DNA of 64,000 bases from TMED69 sp964642505 (lineage in GTDB: Bacteria > Pseudomonadota > Gammaproteobacteria > Ga0077536). A program made the translations under genes and the position numbers. Location: the NCBI GenBank assembly GCA_964642505.1, contig CAZXQY010000001.1, forward strand, positions 5,697 to 69,696, read 5' to 3'. Positions within the stretch are counted from its first letter, which is position 1. Every line of letters begins with the position of its first letter. Under the pieces are notes generated by a model that saw only the letters and a list, made by a program, of their open reading frames with translations, was not told where the DNA came from and searched no databases. This document shows, piece after piece, positions 1-8,985 of the stretch.

Positions 1-476
1 ATGAGGTCAGAGTAGGTCGGCTAAGAGAAAACCTTGTTAGATTAAAACAATCATGCGAGGTTATAGTAGGGGATATTCTAGAAAGTAACTCTTGGTGGAG
101 GGGAGAGAGATTCGATCGAATACTACTTGACGCACCTTGCAGTGCAAGTGGTGTAGTACGTCGGCATCCGGACATAAAGATAAGAAGGAAAAAAGAAGAA
201 TTAGCCAAATTAAACGAAATGCAACTGCTAATTTTGAAACAATCTTGGACTCTTCTAAAACCCGGCGGCACTCTCTTGTACGTCACCTGCAGTATTTTTC
301 GAGATGAAAATGATAATTTGATCGAAAAATTCCTTAAAAGCACTGCTGACGCAATCTGCGACCCCATAGAAGAAAAATGGGGACATATGTTGCAACATGG
401 AAATCAAATCCTGCCTGGAGAAAACAACATGGACGGCTTTTATTTTTGTAGGATGATTAAAAAGAAAGAAAAGTAA
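1..476 (+). CDS. rsmB: 16S rRNA m5C967 methyltransferase RsmB, 3' part
   Basis: This is the C-terminal catalytic part of RsmB, which methylates C967 of 16S rRNA with S-adenosylmethionine. The reading frame is open from the window edge (first full codon at base 3), so the N-terminal NusB-like RNA-binding domain lies outside. Visible motifs are LLDAPCSASGVVRRHPDIK (motif IV with its cysteine), LKPGGTLLYVTCSIF (motif VI with the catalytic TCS cysteine) and the terminal GFYFCRMIKK. The stop overlaps the next start by one base (TAATG), so it heads the downstream operon. In many gammaproteobacteria rsmB is followed by trkA, as here with three genes in between. Confidence 0.93.
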   Translation, partial: EVRVGRLRENLVRLKQSCEVIVGDILESNSWWRGERFDRILLDAPCSASGVVRRHPDIKIRRKKEELAKLNEMQLLILKQSWTLLKPGGTLLYVTCSIFRDENDNLIEKFLKSTADAICDPIEEKWGHMLQHGNQILPGENNMDGFYFCRMIKKKEK

Positions 477-1036
477 TGAAAGGATTAATACCTCCAAACA
501 TCATTCTAATACTCCTTTTGTTATTTAACTCCGTTTCTTTAAGTAGCTCTATAGCGGTTACGGAAGCGACGGTCTTTCTTGAAAACGGTTATTTGACCTT
601 GAATAGCAAGGCTGAGTTAAAGCTCACCGATGCCGTCATAGAAGCCCTGGATAGCAATATTTCGATCACTTTTGATTTCGAAGTTGTACTCCGAAAAGAA
701 AGTTTCGGATTTTGGCAAAGACGATTATTTTCAGAAACATTTAGATTTGACTTATATAAATATACCCTAGGCGAAAGATACGTTATTACTGAGAAAAAAC
801 ACAACTTGCAGAGGAGTTTTCTAACCCTAGATAAAGCCCTAGAATATCTAGGAAATCGACAGCGAATACGGCTGTCAAATGAGCGAAGATCTTTATCCCA
901 AGACGTGACTCACCTCGGAGTACGTTGGAAACTTGTAAAAAGCGAATTACCCACTCCCATGGCGTTACCAGCCCTTCTTTCGTCTGACTGGGCTTTAAAC
1001 AGTCGATGGCACATCCGAAGAGTAAACTTACGGTGA
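476..1036 (+). CDS. DUF4390 family exported protein
   Basis: A 186-residue protein of the DUF4390 family, function unknown. Residues 1-25 form a hydrophobic signal sequence (IILILLLLFNSVSLSSS), so it is probably exported to the periplasm. The rest is predicted soluble with alternating polar strands (FLENGYLTLNSKAELKL, ITFDFEVVLRKESFGFW). The family is typically encoded just upstream of an NtrY-like membrane histidine kinase, as here, which suggests a link to that sensor; this is inference from context only. It overlaps rsmB by one base and the kinase gene by up to 31 bases. Confidence 0.75.
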   Translation: MKGLIPPNIILILLLLFNSVSLSSSIAVTEATVFLENGYLTLNSKAELKLTDAVIEALDSNISITFDFEVVLRKESFGFWQRRLFSETFRFDLYKYTLGERYVITEKKHNLQRSFLTLDKALEYLGNRQRIRLSNERRSLSQDVTHLGVRWKLVKSELPTPMALPALLSSDWALNSRWHIRRVNLR

Positions 1037-3237
1037 CAGAATCTTACAGAAAAATCGGAATCTGTCTTTTTTTTGTTACAGCAATTGGCTCTTTAATTCT
1101 CCTAAATCTGGCGCTTGATGGCCCCTCTAAACTAGGTTCTTTTTATTATCTTATCCTTTCGGCAAATGGACTTTGTTTAATCATTCTTTTTTGTTTGGTG
1201 ATCACAGATATCCGCAAATTAATAAAGCAGCTCGGGAAGAAAGAACCTGGCTCCAAATTGACCTTAAGAATGCTTGTTATGTTTGCGATACTAGCTGTCT
1301 TACCTGTGACGGCACTGTACGGATTCTCCCTTCAATTCATTAATAAAAGTATTGACAGCTGGTTCAACGTAGAGATAAGTAACGCTTTGAATAATTCTTT
1401 GGATCTAGGTAGAGAATCCCTGGGTATGCTTATGAGAAATTTGCAGAAAGAAACAGAGAAAGTGGCGGAAGACTTATCCAGAAAAAAGCAAGAGCGATTA
1501 CCTCTAGATCTTTCGGCACTACGAAATCCAAATAGTCTGGTAGTGTCTAGATATCAATTCCCGAGCGCCGGTCTTATAGACTTACTTAGAAAACGGAGTC
1601 AGGCCGAAGAGCTATCCGTACTGACGATGGATGGTCGCGTGATCGCTGCGAGCTCTTCTAACAGCAATCTTCTTCCGTTGCTACCATCTGAAAATTTGTT
1701 CATACAATTACGCCAGAAACATAGCTATATAGGTTTAGAACCTAGTAGAGATGGTCAACTAAGCGTGCGCGTAGCTGTCAACACTTCACTCGGTCAGAAA
1801 CAGCACATTCTCCAGGCCATTTATCCTTTCTCACCTCGGATAGATAATTTGGCTAACAACGTAGAGTCTGGATTCGCGAAATATAACGAACTAGCTTATC
1901 TAAGAGACAAACTTAAAATAAGTTTCACAATAACATTGACATTAGTTTTACTTTTTAGCATCGCATCCTCAATCTGGGCCGCCTTCTTCTATGCCCGACT
2001 TTTGACCTCTCCTATATTGGAACTTTCTAAAGCAACTTCCGCCGTCGCAGAGGGTAATTATGAAACCTCTGTAACAGTCAACAGTAACGACGACTTGGCA
2101 TCTTTAGCGCTCTCTTTTAACGAAATGACCCGAAAAATCGCTCGTTCCACGAGTGAGATAGAAAACCAGCGCAACTATTTGGACGCCGTAATGAAACAAT
2201 TGTCATCTGGCGTAATTACCCTTTCCGAAAAAACTAAAATTTCCACCATAAATCGAGCAGCTGCAAAATTACTGGAAATTGAGGAGCGCAAGTCGACTGG
2301 TATAGATTTGTCTTCTCTCGCAACACAAAATAAAAATCTTTCGGGCCTGATCGAAATAATTCAGACTGAACTTACCGGCGCCAAATCATTCTGGGAAAGA
2401 AATATCAGTCTAGTTGGCTCAAGAAGCAAGAAAGAAATAATATGCAAGGGGACGGTCCTATCGCGGCAAAATTCAACGAATACTGCGCATATTATAGTAA
2501 TGGAGGATGTCACCGCCGTACTCCAAGGTCAGAGGGATGCCGCCTGGTCTGAAATGGCAAAAAGATTGGCCCACGAAATAAAGAACCCCCTCACTCCTAT
2601 TAAGTTATCAGCTGAACGGTTAATTCTAAAACTATCCGACAAACTCAAAAGTACTGACCGGGATAAGCTTTCTCAACTCTCAGGAACCATTATTGAGCAA
2701 GTAGAAACGATGACTCATATGGTAGACGAATTCTCCGGCTACACTGAAAAAAACAGTTCCAATCTGGAGCCGGTAGACCTAAATATTCTACTAACTAGTG
2801 CTGTACAATTCTTCCAGGAAGCTGAGCGAACCATCGAAGTTGCGTTACAAAAACCAAAGAAATTACCACTCATAGCCGGGGATATAAATAGCCTCAGAAG
2901 ATTATTTAACAATCTCCTAAAGAACTCCATTGAGGCTTCCGATAAGACTCTACCAACCCGAATTATCATTACCGCTGTACATAGAAAACTCGACCAAGGG
3001 GACACCATCGAAATAACGATTCTAGATCAAGGATCTGGAATTCCAAAAAACCTACTATCCGCCGTTTTTGAGCCTTACGTCACCAGTAAAGCCAGGGGCA
3101 GGGGATTAGGTCTAGCAATTGTAAAAAAAATAATTGAGGAACATAATGGTACGATAAAATTAGAAAATTTTGAGGACAATGGAGCTTTAGTGACGGTGCA
3201 TCTTCCAGTTATACAATCAGACAAAAAACTCGTTTAA
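1006..3237 (+). CDS. ntrY: NtrY-like membrane sensor histidine kinase
   Basis: A 743-residue membrane histidine kinase of the NtrY type. N-terminal membrane segments lie near residues 18-36, 45-65 and 85-105. An extracytoplasmic region follows, then a further membrane segment near 305-330, a HAMP linker and a PAS-like region near 390-500. The HisKA H-box has the phospho-acceptor His at about residue 523 (AKRLAHEIKNPLTPIKLS). The ATPase domain shows NNLLKNSIEAS, DQGSGIP and GRGLGLAIVKKI. The gene overlaps the DUF4390 gene. A GTG at 1033, giving a GTGA overlap with that gene's stop, is an alternative start. Its partner regulator follows 21 nt downstream. The signal sensed is unknown; adjacency to trkAH hints at ion or envelope status. 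Confidence 0.9.
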   Translation: MAHPKSKLTVTESYRKIGICLFFVTAIGSLILLNLALDGPSKLGSFYYLILSANGLCLIILFCLVITDIRKLIKQLGKKEPGSKLTLRMLVMFAILAVLPVTALYGFSLQFINKSIDSWFNVEISNALNNSLDLGRESLGMLMRNLQKETEKVAEDLSRKKQERLPLDLSALRNPNSLVVSRYQFPSAGLIDLLRKRSQAEELSVLTMDGRVIAASSSNSNLLPLLPSENLFIQLRQKHSYIGLEPSRDGQLSVRVAVNTSLGQKQHILQAIYPFSPRIDNLANNVESGFAKYNELAYLRDKLKISFTITLTLVLLFSIASSIWAAFFYARLLTSPILELSKATSAVAEGNYETSVTVNSNDDLASLALSFNEMTRKIARSTSEIENQRNYLDAVMKQLSSGVITLSEKTKISTINRAAAKLLEIEERKSTGIDLSSLATQNKNLSGLIEIIQTELTGAKSFWERNISLVGSRSKKEIICKGTVLSRQNSTNTAHIIVMEDVTAVLQGQRDAAWSEMAKRLAHEIKNPLTPIKLSAERLILKLSDKLKSTDRDKLSQLSGTIIEQVETMTHMVDEFSGYTEKNSSNLEPVDLNILLTSAVQFFQEAERTIEVALQKPKKLPLIAGDINSLRRLFNNLLKNSIEASDKTLPTRIIITAVHRKLDQGDTIEITILDQGSGIPKNLLSAVFEPYVTSKARGRGLGLAIVKKIIEEHNGTIKLENFEDNGALVTVHLPVIQSDKKLV

Positions 3238-3258
3238 AGATAGGCTTCGTTTCTAAAA

Positions 3259-4632
3259 ATGCGTAACAAACATATTCTAGTAATCGACGACGAACCAGGA
3301 ATAAGAACGTTACTCAAAGAGATTTTAGAAGAGGAAGGGTATAAAGTATCTGTCGCTAAAGATGCCGAGAGCGCCAAGTTTAATCGACAAAAAGAGCGAG
3401 CCGACATCACCCTACTTGATCTATGGCTTCCTGATGCTGACGGCTTATCTCTTCTAAAGGAATGGGCTGACGGCGCAGAGAACGAGAGTCCAATAATCGT
3501 CATGACAGGACACGGGACTGCTGAAACAGCGATCGAAGCGTTGAAGTTGGGAGCCTATGACTTTATCGAGAAACCATTATCCACACCGAAAGTCTTAATT
3601 AGCATCCAAAGAGCACTGGAAAACGCGAATTTGAATTTTGAAAACCTGAGGCTGAAAAAACTGGATCAAGACCTTAGCGGTTTCGTAGCTCGAAATGTTG
3701 CGATGACTAAGCTAAAAGAAAATTGTCTAAAAGCATCCAACCATCGAGCCAACGTTCTTATTTCTGGAGAGTCAGGAGTAGGAAAAGAAACCACCGCCAG
3801 GTATATCCACCAGTCCGGTCTCTATAAAGACAAAAATTTTATTTTACTGAATCTAGCTGGACTGAACGGCGAGGAACAAGAAAGAAAGTTATTCGGATTT
3901 CACTCTCCAAATAAAGTCGGGTATGGAGCGTTAGAACTTGCACAAAAGGGCACTGTGTTTTTCAAAGACATCGCTAATCTGGATTATAATGTTCAGGCTA
4001 AACTGGTTCGGGTTCTGGAAAACAAGGTTTTCTTTCGAACATCAGGGCAGGAGGCTATTCCTCTAACCTCTCGAATAATAGCAAGCACAAAAAAAGGATT
4101 AATGGACTTAGTGTCCCAAGATAAATTCCGGGAAGACTTATACTACCAACTCAATGTTATTCCCTTAACGGTACCCTCCCTCAGACAAAGAAAAGAAGAA
4201 ATAGATGAGTTAGTAGACAATTTCGTCAGAGTACTGGCGGCTAAGGAAGGTTTGCCTTTAAGGCAATTCAGTAAAGCGGCCAAAACACGATTAAAACAAT
4301 ATCATTGGCCTGGCAACCTTAGGGAACTTAAAAACTATGTGCAGCGATTATTGATACTTGGCTCAACGGGTCTAGTAGAAAAAACAGAAATAGATCACAT
4401 TTTGACGCCCAAGGAAAAACCGCAACCCGGATTAAATGACGAAATTTTTCGGTTGCCGCTAAAATTAGCCCGCCTTGAATTTGAAAAAACATACCTTCAG
4501 AAACAGCTGAAGACCTTTGCTGGGAATGTGGCCCAAATGTCCGAACACATAGAAATTGAACGCACCCATTTATACCGTAAATTGCGAAGTTTGCATGTTG
4601 ATATAAAAGAATCCAAGAAAGGTCCCGATTAA
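3259..4632 (+). CDS. ntrX: NtrX-like response regulator with degenerate AAA+ domain
   Basis: A 457-residue response regulator paired with the upstream kinase. The receiver domain (1-120) keeps the acidic pair DD10-11, phospho-acceptor Asp54 (LLDLWLPDADG) and the late Thr and Lys. The central AAA+ domain has a good Walker A (GESGVGKE, about residue 170) and a GNLREL motif. It has no GAFTGA loop (RKLFGFHSPNKVGYGALE instead), a lack that NtrX family members commonly show. The Walker B segment reads GTVFFKDIANL where LFLDEI is usual, so ATP hydrolysis is doubtful. A Fis-type helix-turn-helix ends the protein (IERTHLYRKLRSL). It probably binds DNA under phosphorylation control rather than acting as a sigma-54 activator. 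The stop overlaps trkA by one base. Confidence 0.88.
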   Translation: MRNKHILVIDDEPGIRTLLKEILEEEGYKVSVAKDAESAKFNRQKERADITLLDLWLPDADGLSLLKEWADGAENESPIIVMTGHGTAETAIEALKLGAYDFIEKPLSTPKVLISIQRALENANLNFENLRLKKLDQDLSGFVARNVAMTKLKENCLKASNHRANVLISGESGVGKETTARYIHQSGLYKDKNFILLNLAGLNGEEQERKLFGFHSPNKVGYGALELAQKGTVFFKDIANLDYNVQAKLVRVLENKVFFRTSGQEAIPLTSRIIASTKKGLMDLVSQDKFREDLYYQLNVIPLTVPSLRQRKEEIDELVDNFVRVLAAKEGLPLRQFSKAAKTRLKQYHWPGNLRELKNYVQRLLILGSTGLVEKTEIDHILTPKEKPQPGLNDEIFRLPLKLARLEFEKTYLQKQLKTFAGNVAQMSEHIEIERTHLYRKLRSLHVDIKESKKGPD

Positions 4633-6005
4633 TGAAGATCCTAATATTAGGCGCCGGTCAAGTCGGTTCCTCTGTGGCCACCAATCTTTGCAACGAGGCC
4701 AATGATATAACGGTAGTCGACAAGAACGCCGCTGCTTTGCATCATCTTCAAGATAGGTTAGATCTAAGAACAGTATTAGGACACGCGTCGTCTCCAGATA
4801 TTTTAAATGAAGCTGGTGCAACGGATGCCAACATGATTATTGCCGTCACCAATAGCGACGAAACTAATATGGTCGCCTGCCAAGTAGCGTACACCCTATT
4901 CCACACCCCTTTAAAGATCGCCAGGATAAGAGAGAGTAGCTACCATAAGCATTCGGAATTATTTAAGACTGACTCAGTGCCCATAGACTTTTTAATCAGC
5001 CCAGAACAGGAAGTTACCGAATACACTCGCCGAATCATTGAATTTCCAGGAGCCATGCAGGTTTTAGATTTCGCTGAAGGGCGTGTTCAATTGGTTACGG
5101 CAAAAGCTTTTTATGGAGGTCCTTTAGTTGGTCACAGGCTAAAAGAATTGCCAGAACAACTGCCGGGGATCGAAACTCGAATTACTACCATTTTTCGCCG
5201 ACAAGAGGCTATCGTTCCAACCGGTGAGACTGTTATTGAAGCTGGAGACGAGATTCTATTCATCGCTGCTCCCCACCATATCAAAGCGGTGATGAGCGAA
5301 TTCCAGAAACTTGACCGACCCAATAGGAGAGTGATAATCGCAGGCGGCGGACAGATCGGGACAAAACTTGCCCAGGCCCTTAACAAAACCTATAGAGTCA
5401 AAGTCATTGAAAGCAATGAAAAGCGTGCTAAGCATGTGTCCGAAGAACTTAAAAATTGCTATGTCCTGCACGGAGACGCTACAGACGAAGAATTATTACT
5501 AGAAGAAAATATTGACGACACCGATGTTTTTTGCGCACTAACTAACGCTGATGAGGCTAATATTATTTCTTCCATGTTGGCGAAGCGCTTGGGAGCGAAA
5601 ACGGTGATGACCTTGATAAATAGGGCGGCTTATGTTGATTTAGTTCAACAAGATTTGATTGACATCGCCATCTCTCCCCAACAGGCTACTATTGGGAGTG
5701 TTCTGGCCCACGTGCGTCGAGCTGATGTTGTTAAGGTCCACTCCCTGAGGGGAGGAGCTGCTGAGGCTATTGAAGCTATTGCACACGGTGACAGTAGGTC
5801 TAGCCAAGTGGTAGGAAAAAGAATCGAAGACATAAGACTACCCGCCGGCACAACTATCGGGGCGATAGCGCGGGGCACTGAAGTTATCATGGGTCACCAC
5901 GACACCGTCATTAAAGCAGAAGATCACATATTATTAGTAGTAACCGACAAACGGAAAGTACCAAATGTGGAAAAATTGTTTCAAGTACCATTAGAATACC
6001 TTTAA
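4632..6005 (+). CDS. trkA: Trk potassium uptake regulatory subunit TrkA
   Basis: The 457-residue cytoplasmic NAD(H)/nucleotide-binding subunit that gates the TrkH potassium channel. It is a tandem RCK protein: RCK-N1 opens with ILGAGQVGSSVA at residue 3 and RCK-N2 with IIAGGGQIGTKLAQAL near residue 235. Each is followed by an RCK-C domain, and the length is that of the family (458 in E. coli). The start overlaps the ntrX stop (TAATG) and trkH follows after 18 nt, so the two channel components are made from one transcript together with the two-component pair. Confidence 0.95.
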   Translation: MKILILGAGQVGSSVATNLCNEANDITVVDKNAAALHHLQDRLDLRTVLGHASSPDILNEAGATDANMIIAVTNSDETNMVACQVAYTLFHTPLKIARIRESSYHKHSELFKTDSVPIDFLISPEQEVTEYTRRIIEFPGAMQVLDFAEGRVQLVTAKAFYGGPLVGHRLKELPEQLPGIETRITTIFRRQEAIVPTGETVIEAGDEILFIAAPHHIKAVMSEFQKLDRPNRRVIIAGGGQIGTKLAQALNKTYRVKVIESNEKRAKHVSEELKNCYVLHGDATDEELLLEENIDDTDVFCALTNADEANIISSMLAKRLGAKTVMTLINRAAYVDLVQQDLIDIAISPQQATIGSVLAHVRRADVVKVHSLRGGAAEAIEAIAHGDSRSSQVVGKRIEDIRLPAGTTIGAIARGTEVIMGHHDTVIKAEDHILLVVTDKRKVPNVEKLFQVPLEYL

Positions 6006-6023
6006 AAATTTTACAGAGCGCAA

Positions 6024-7478
6024 ATGTTTTGGAATAAAACCACGAGGAAAATTTTAGGCGCGTTCCTTACTGGCTTCAGCTTCTTTTTAATTTTCCCTCT
6101 AATCATATCAATTCTTTTTGACGACAAGAATTCAGATATTTTCGTCTGGACCTCCTCTGTGACCTGCGTAGCCGGTTTGGCACTTTGGCTACCACTTCAT
6201 AATCAGTCTCAAGAATTAAAAATTCGCGATGGCTTTCTCATAGTTGCGCTTTTTTGGATAGTCCTAAGTGTAATCGGCGCTATACCGTTTTTTCTTTGCG
6301 AGAAAATAGAACTTACTTGGGCTGATTCTATCTTTGAATCGTTTTCAGGACTGACTACGACTGGCGCTACAGTCATAACAGGTCTAGATCATCTCCCTCC
6401 ATCTCTCTTGTTCTATAGACAAATGCTCCAGTGGCTCGGTGGAATGGGAATCATTGTCCTCGCTGTGGCAATTCTGCCAATTCTAGGAATAGGTGGAATG
6501 CAGTTATACAAGGCTGAAACTCCCGGCCCAATTAAAGACACAAAGCTGACACCAAGAATCAAAGAAACAGCAAAAGCATTGTGGTACATATACGTGAGCC
6601 TAACCGTTTTATGCGCTGTTTCTTACTATTTCGCTGGGATGTCTGCCTTCGACGCTATAGGACATAGCTTCTCTACCATAGCAATTGGAGGATTCTCGAC
6701 ACATGACGAAAGCATTGGTTTTTTTGACAGTCCTCTTATCGACAGTGTCGCTATTCTCTTCATGTTCTTAGCTGGCATTAACTTCAGCCTACACTTTCTC
6801 GCCTGGAGAGGAAACAAAATAGCTGCCTACTTTTTAGATTCTGAATTCCAAGCATACGCTGCGGTCTTGTTAACCGTATTTTTTCTTTGCGCGATTGTAT
6901 TAATTATGAACGATAGCTATTCATCAGTACTTGACTCTATCAGATATGGCTTGTTTCAAGCGGTTTCGATAGGGACCACAACAGGCTTCACGAACGCCAC
7001 CTTTCATGTTTGGCCAACCTACCTCCCTACACTCTTAATACTAACCAGCTTTATAGGAGGATGTGCTGGATCCACCGGGGGAGGTATAAAGGTAATACGA
7101 TGCATGCTTCTTTTCAAACAAGGGGTACGAGAGATAAGACGACTAATTCATCCAAACGCGATAATTAATATAAGGATTGGTGATAGAGTAATACCCGACA
7201 AGATCGTGGATAGCGTTTGGGGTTACTTCGCAGCATATATTTTGATTTTTGTTGTTATATTGCTAAGTTTAATGGCGACAGGGCTAGATCAGACTACGGC
7301 TATCTCTGCTGTCGCGGCCTGTATGAACAACCTTGGTCCTGGACTTGGAGCGGTACATCAACACTATGGAGAACTCACTGACAGTGCCAAATATTTGCTG
7401 TGTTTCGCTATGTTGATGGGAAGACTAGAGATTTTTACGCTGTTGGTTTTACTTTCACCGGCATTTTGGCGCGCCTAA
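6024..7478 (+). CDS. trkH: Trk potassium channel subunit TrkH
   Basis: A 484-residue polytopic inner-membrane protein, the ion-conducting subunit of the Trk K+ system. It contains the repeated pore loops of the TrkH/KtrB superfamily: FSGLTTTGATVITGLD, FSTIAIGGFSTHD, SIGTTTGFTNATF and NNLGPGLGAVHQHYGELT. The typical LQWLGGMGIIVLAVAILP helix is also present. Length matches the family (about 483). It is the last gene of the operon; the following gene is convergent, with a small hairpin between them. Confidence 0.95.
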   Translation: MFWNKTTRKILGAFLTGFSFFLIFPLIISILFDDKNSDIFVWTSSVTCVAGLALWLPLHNQSQELKIRDGFLIVALFWIVLSVIGAIPFFLCEKIELTWADSIFESFSGLTTTGATVITGLDHLPPSLLFYRQMLQWLGGMGIIVLAVAILPILGIGGMQLYKAETPGPIKDTKLTPRIKETAKALWYIYVSLTVLCAVSYYFAGMSAFDAIGHSFSTIAIGGFSTHDESIGFFDSPLIDSVAILFMFLAGINFSLHFLAWRGNKIAAYFLDSEFQAYAAVLLTVFFLCAIVLIMNDSYSSVLDSIRYGLFQAVSIGTTTGFTNATFHVWPTYLPTLLILTSFIGGCAGSTGGGIKVIRCMLLFKQGVREIRRLIHPNAIINIRIGDRVIPDKIVDSVWGYFAAYILIFVVILLSLMATGLDQTTAISAVAACMNNLGPGLGAVHQHYGELTDSAKYLLCFAMLMGRLEIFTLLVLLSPAFWRA

Positions 7479-7504
7479 TCGGACGAATGATTTATTCGCA
7501 TCCG
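7479..7504. terminator. Possible bidirectional hairpin between trkH and pyrD
   Basis: The short gap between the convergent trkH and pyrD stops holds an imperfect inverted repeat. GAAT and ATTC pair around GATTT, flanked by CGGA and TCCG with a small bulge, and only a short T run follows. It could end transcription from both sides, but the stem is weak. Confidence 0.35.
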
Positions 7505-7511
7505 TTTCCAC

Positions 7512-8465
7512 TCAATAAAAATCGTCGTTTAATTTTAAGGCGCCCGTGATTTGGGAAAGTTCCTCCAGAGCGTGGCGGTCCATGTACTCAATAATCCCCT
7601 TATTTATCTCTTTACAGAGTCCCGAATCATAGAATAACCCCGTTCCAATGCCAACTGCACTAGCCCCTGCTAGCAGGAATTCAAGGGCATCTGTGGCAGA
7701 GACTATTCCCCCTTGTCCGATTATTGGAACGTCGAAGCGCTTCGACACCTCATAAACCTCATAAACACGTAAAAGTGCCATTGGCTTTATAGCCGGCCCG
7801 GAGAGCCCTCCTTGATTATTGCCCAAAACTGGTCTTCTGGACTCGACATCTATAGCCATAGCCGTAAAAGTATTTGATACGGAAAGCGCATCGGTTCCAG
7901 CCTCAATGCAGGCTTTGGCACTATCGGCAATGCTGGTCTGGTTAGGAGATAATTTTGTTATTAATGGCTTCGTTGTGGCTGCCCTACATGTTTCCACGAC
8001 ACTTGCCGACATTTTTAAATCGTTTCCGAAAGCTATTCCTCCATCTTTCACATTGGGGCAAGATATATTTATCTCTATTGCGTCGATGTCAGAATCTTCA
8101 AAAATTTCTGTCACCGCCCCATATTCTTCTACAGTGGAACCAGATACGTTAGCAATATATTTAGTTTCTTCAAAATTAAGGTTCGGTAAAATATCTCTAA
8201 CTACCGCTAAAGCGCCTGGATTTTGCAAACCAATCGCGTTAATCATTCCGCTTGGTGTTTCATAAATCCTATGTGGCATATTTCCTAGCCTGGGCTCGAG
8301 AGTTGTGCCCTTCAAACAAACAGCGCCAACTTCCAGATTAGAAAAAACGTCGACCCTTGTGTATTCTTCTCCAAATCCAACACAGCCTGAGAGCAAAAAT
8401 ATGGGAGACCGAAGTTTTAGACCGCAGAATTTTAAGGACAAATCTTTTTTATCAAAACTCGACAT
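7512..8465 (-). CDS. pyrD: Dihydroorotate dehydrogenase, class 1B catalytic subunit type
   Basis: Oxidises dihydroorotate to orotate in pyrimidine synthesis. The protein is a soluble FMN TIM barrel of the class 1B type: the active-site loop reads INISCPNVKDGG, with Cys as catalytic base, whereas class 2 enzymes use Ser. FMN-site motifs ITKLSPN, SVSNTF, GGLSGPAIKPMAL and IIGQGGI are present, and there is no N-terminal membrane helix. Class 1B enzymes normally pair with the Fe-S/FAD subunit PyrK; no pyrK is in the window. I start at the ATG at 8465 (AGGA ten bases upstream, homology begins there); a GTG at 8504 would add 13 residues. Divergent from trmL. Confidence 0.88.
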   Translation of the reverse strand: MSSFDKKDLSLKFCGLKLRSPIFLLSGCVGFGEEYTRVDVFSNLEVGAVCLKGTTLEPRLGNMPHRIYETPSGMINAIGLQNPGALAVVRDILPNLNFEETKYIANVSGSTVEEYGAVTEIFEDSDIDAIEINISCPNVKDGGIAFGNDLKMSASVVETCRAATTKPLITKLSPNQTSIADSAKACIEAGTDALSVSNTFTAMAIDVESRRPVLGNNQGGLSGPAIKPMALLRVYEVYEVSKRFDVPIIGQGGIVSATDALEFLLAGASAVGIGTGLFYDSGLCKEINKGIIEYMDRHALEELSQITGALKLNDDFY

Positions 8466-8511
8466 TTCGTTAGTATCCTGAAAACCCCTTTTAGATTTAA
8501 ACACCTAAAAT

Positions 8512-8982
8512 ATGTTCAACATTGTACTGCACCGACCACAAATAGCTCCAAATACAGGCAATATTATACGACTATGCGCCAATACGGGGGCAAATCTACA
8601 CTTGATAGAGCCAATAGGTTTTAATTTAACCGACAAAAAGCTCAGAAGGGCCGGCCTAGATTATCACGACCTTAGCTTGGTGAAAACACATGACTCTCTC
8701 AAATCTTGCCTTCAATCTCTCAAGAAAAATCAGGTTTTTGCCTTCTCAACCAAGGGCAAGACTAACGTGTTCCACGCGCATTTTATCAGAAATAGCTTAC
8801 TAGTATTTGGCTCCGAAACGGCCGGGCTACCACCAGGTTTCCTGAATAGTCTAGCTCCAGAACAGTCGTTGAAAATACCAATGGTCGAAAGCTCTCGTTG
8901 CCTAAACCTATCAAACGCGGTCGCCGTAGGTTTATTTGAAGCTTGGCGTCAAAACGGCCTAGAGGGATCGTTCAAAAACTAA
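8512..8982 (+). CDS. trmL: tRNA (cytidine/uridine-34 2'-O)-methyltransferase TrmL
   Basis: A 156-residue SpoU/TrmD-fold (SPOUT) methyltransferase that 2'-O-methylates the wobble base of tRNA-Leu isoacceptors. The three SPOUT motifs are clear: IAPNTGNIIRLCANTG, VFGSETAGLP, and IPMVESSRCLNLSNAVAV followed by GLFEAWRQ, which form the knotted S-adenosylmethionine site. The length equals that of E. coli TrmL. The gene lies alone on the plus strand, 46 nt from the preferred pyrD start on one side and 3 nt from the convergent gpsA stop on the other. Confidence 0.94.
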   Translation: MFNIVLHRPQIAPNTGNIIRLCANTGANLHLIEPIGFNLTDKKLRRAGLDYHDLSLVKTHDSLKSCLQSLKKNQVFAFSTKGKTNVFHAHFIRNSLLVFGSETAGLPPGFLNSLAPEQSLKIPMVESSRCLNLSNAVAVGLFEAWRQNGLEGSFKN

Positions 8983-8985
8983 TTG

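Noticed and set aside
3880..3945. Absence of the GAFTGA loop in NtrX as a unique feature
   Set aside because: NtrX-family regulators commonly lack this loop; only the altered Walker B seems unusual.
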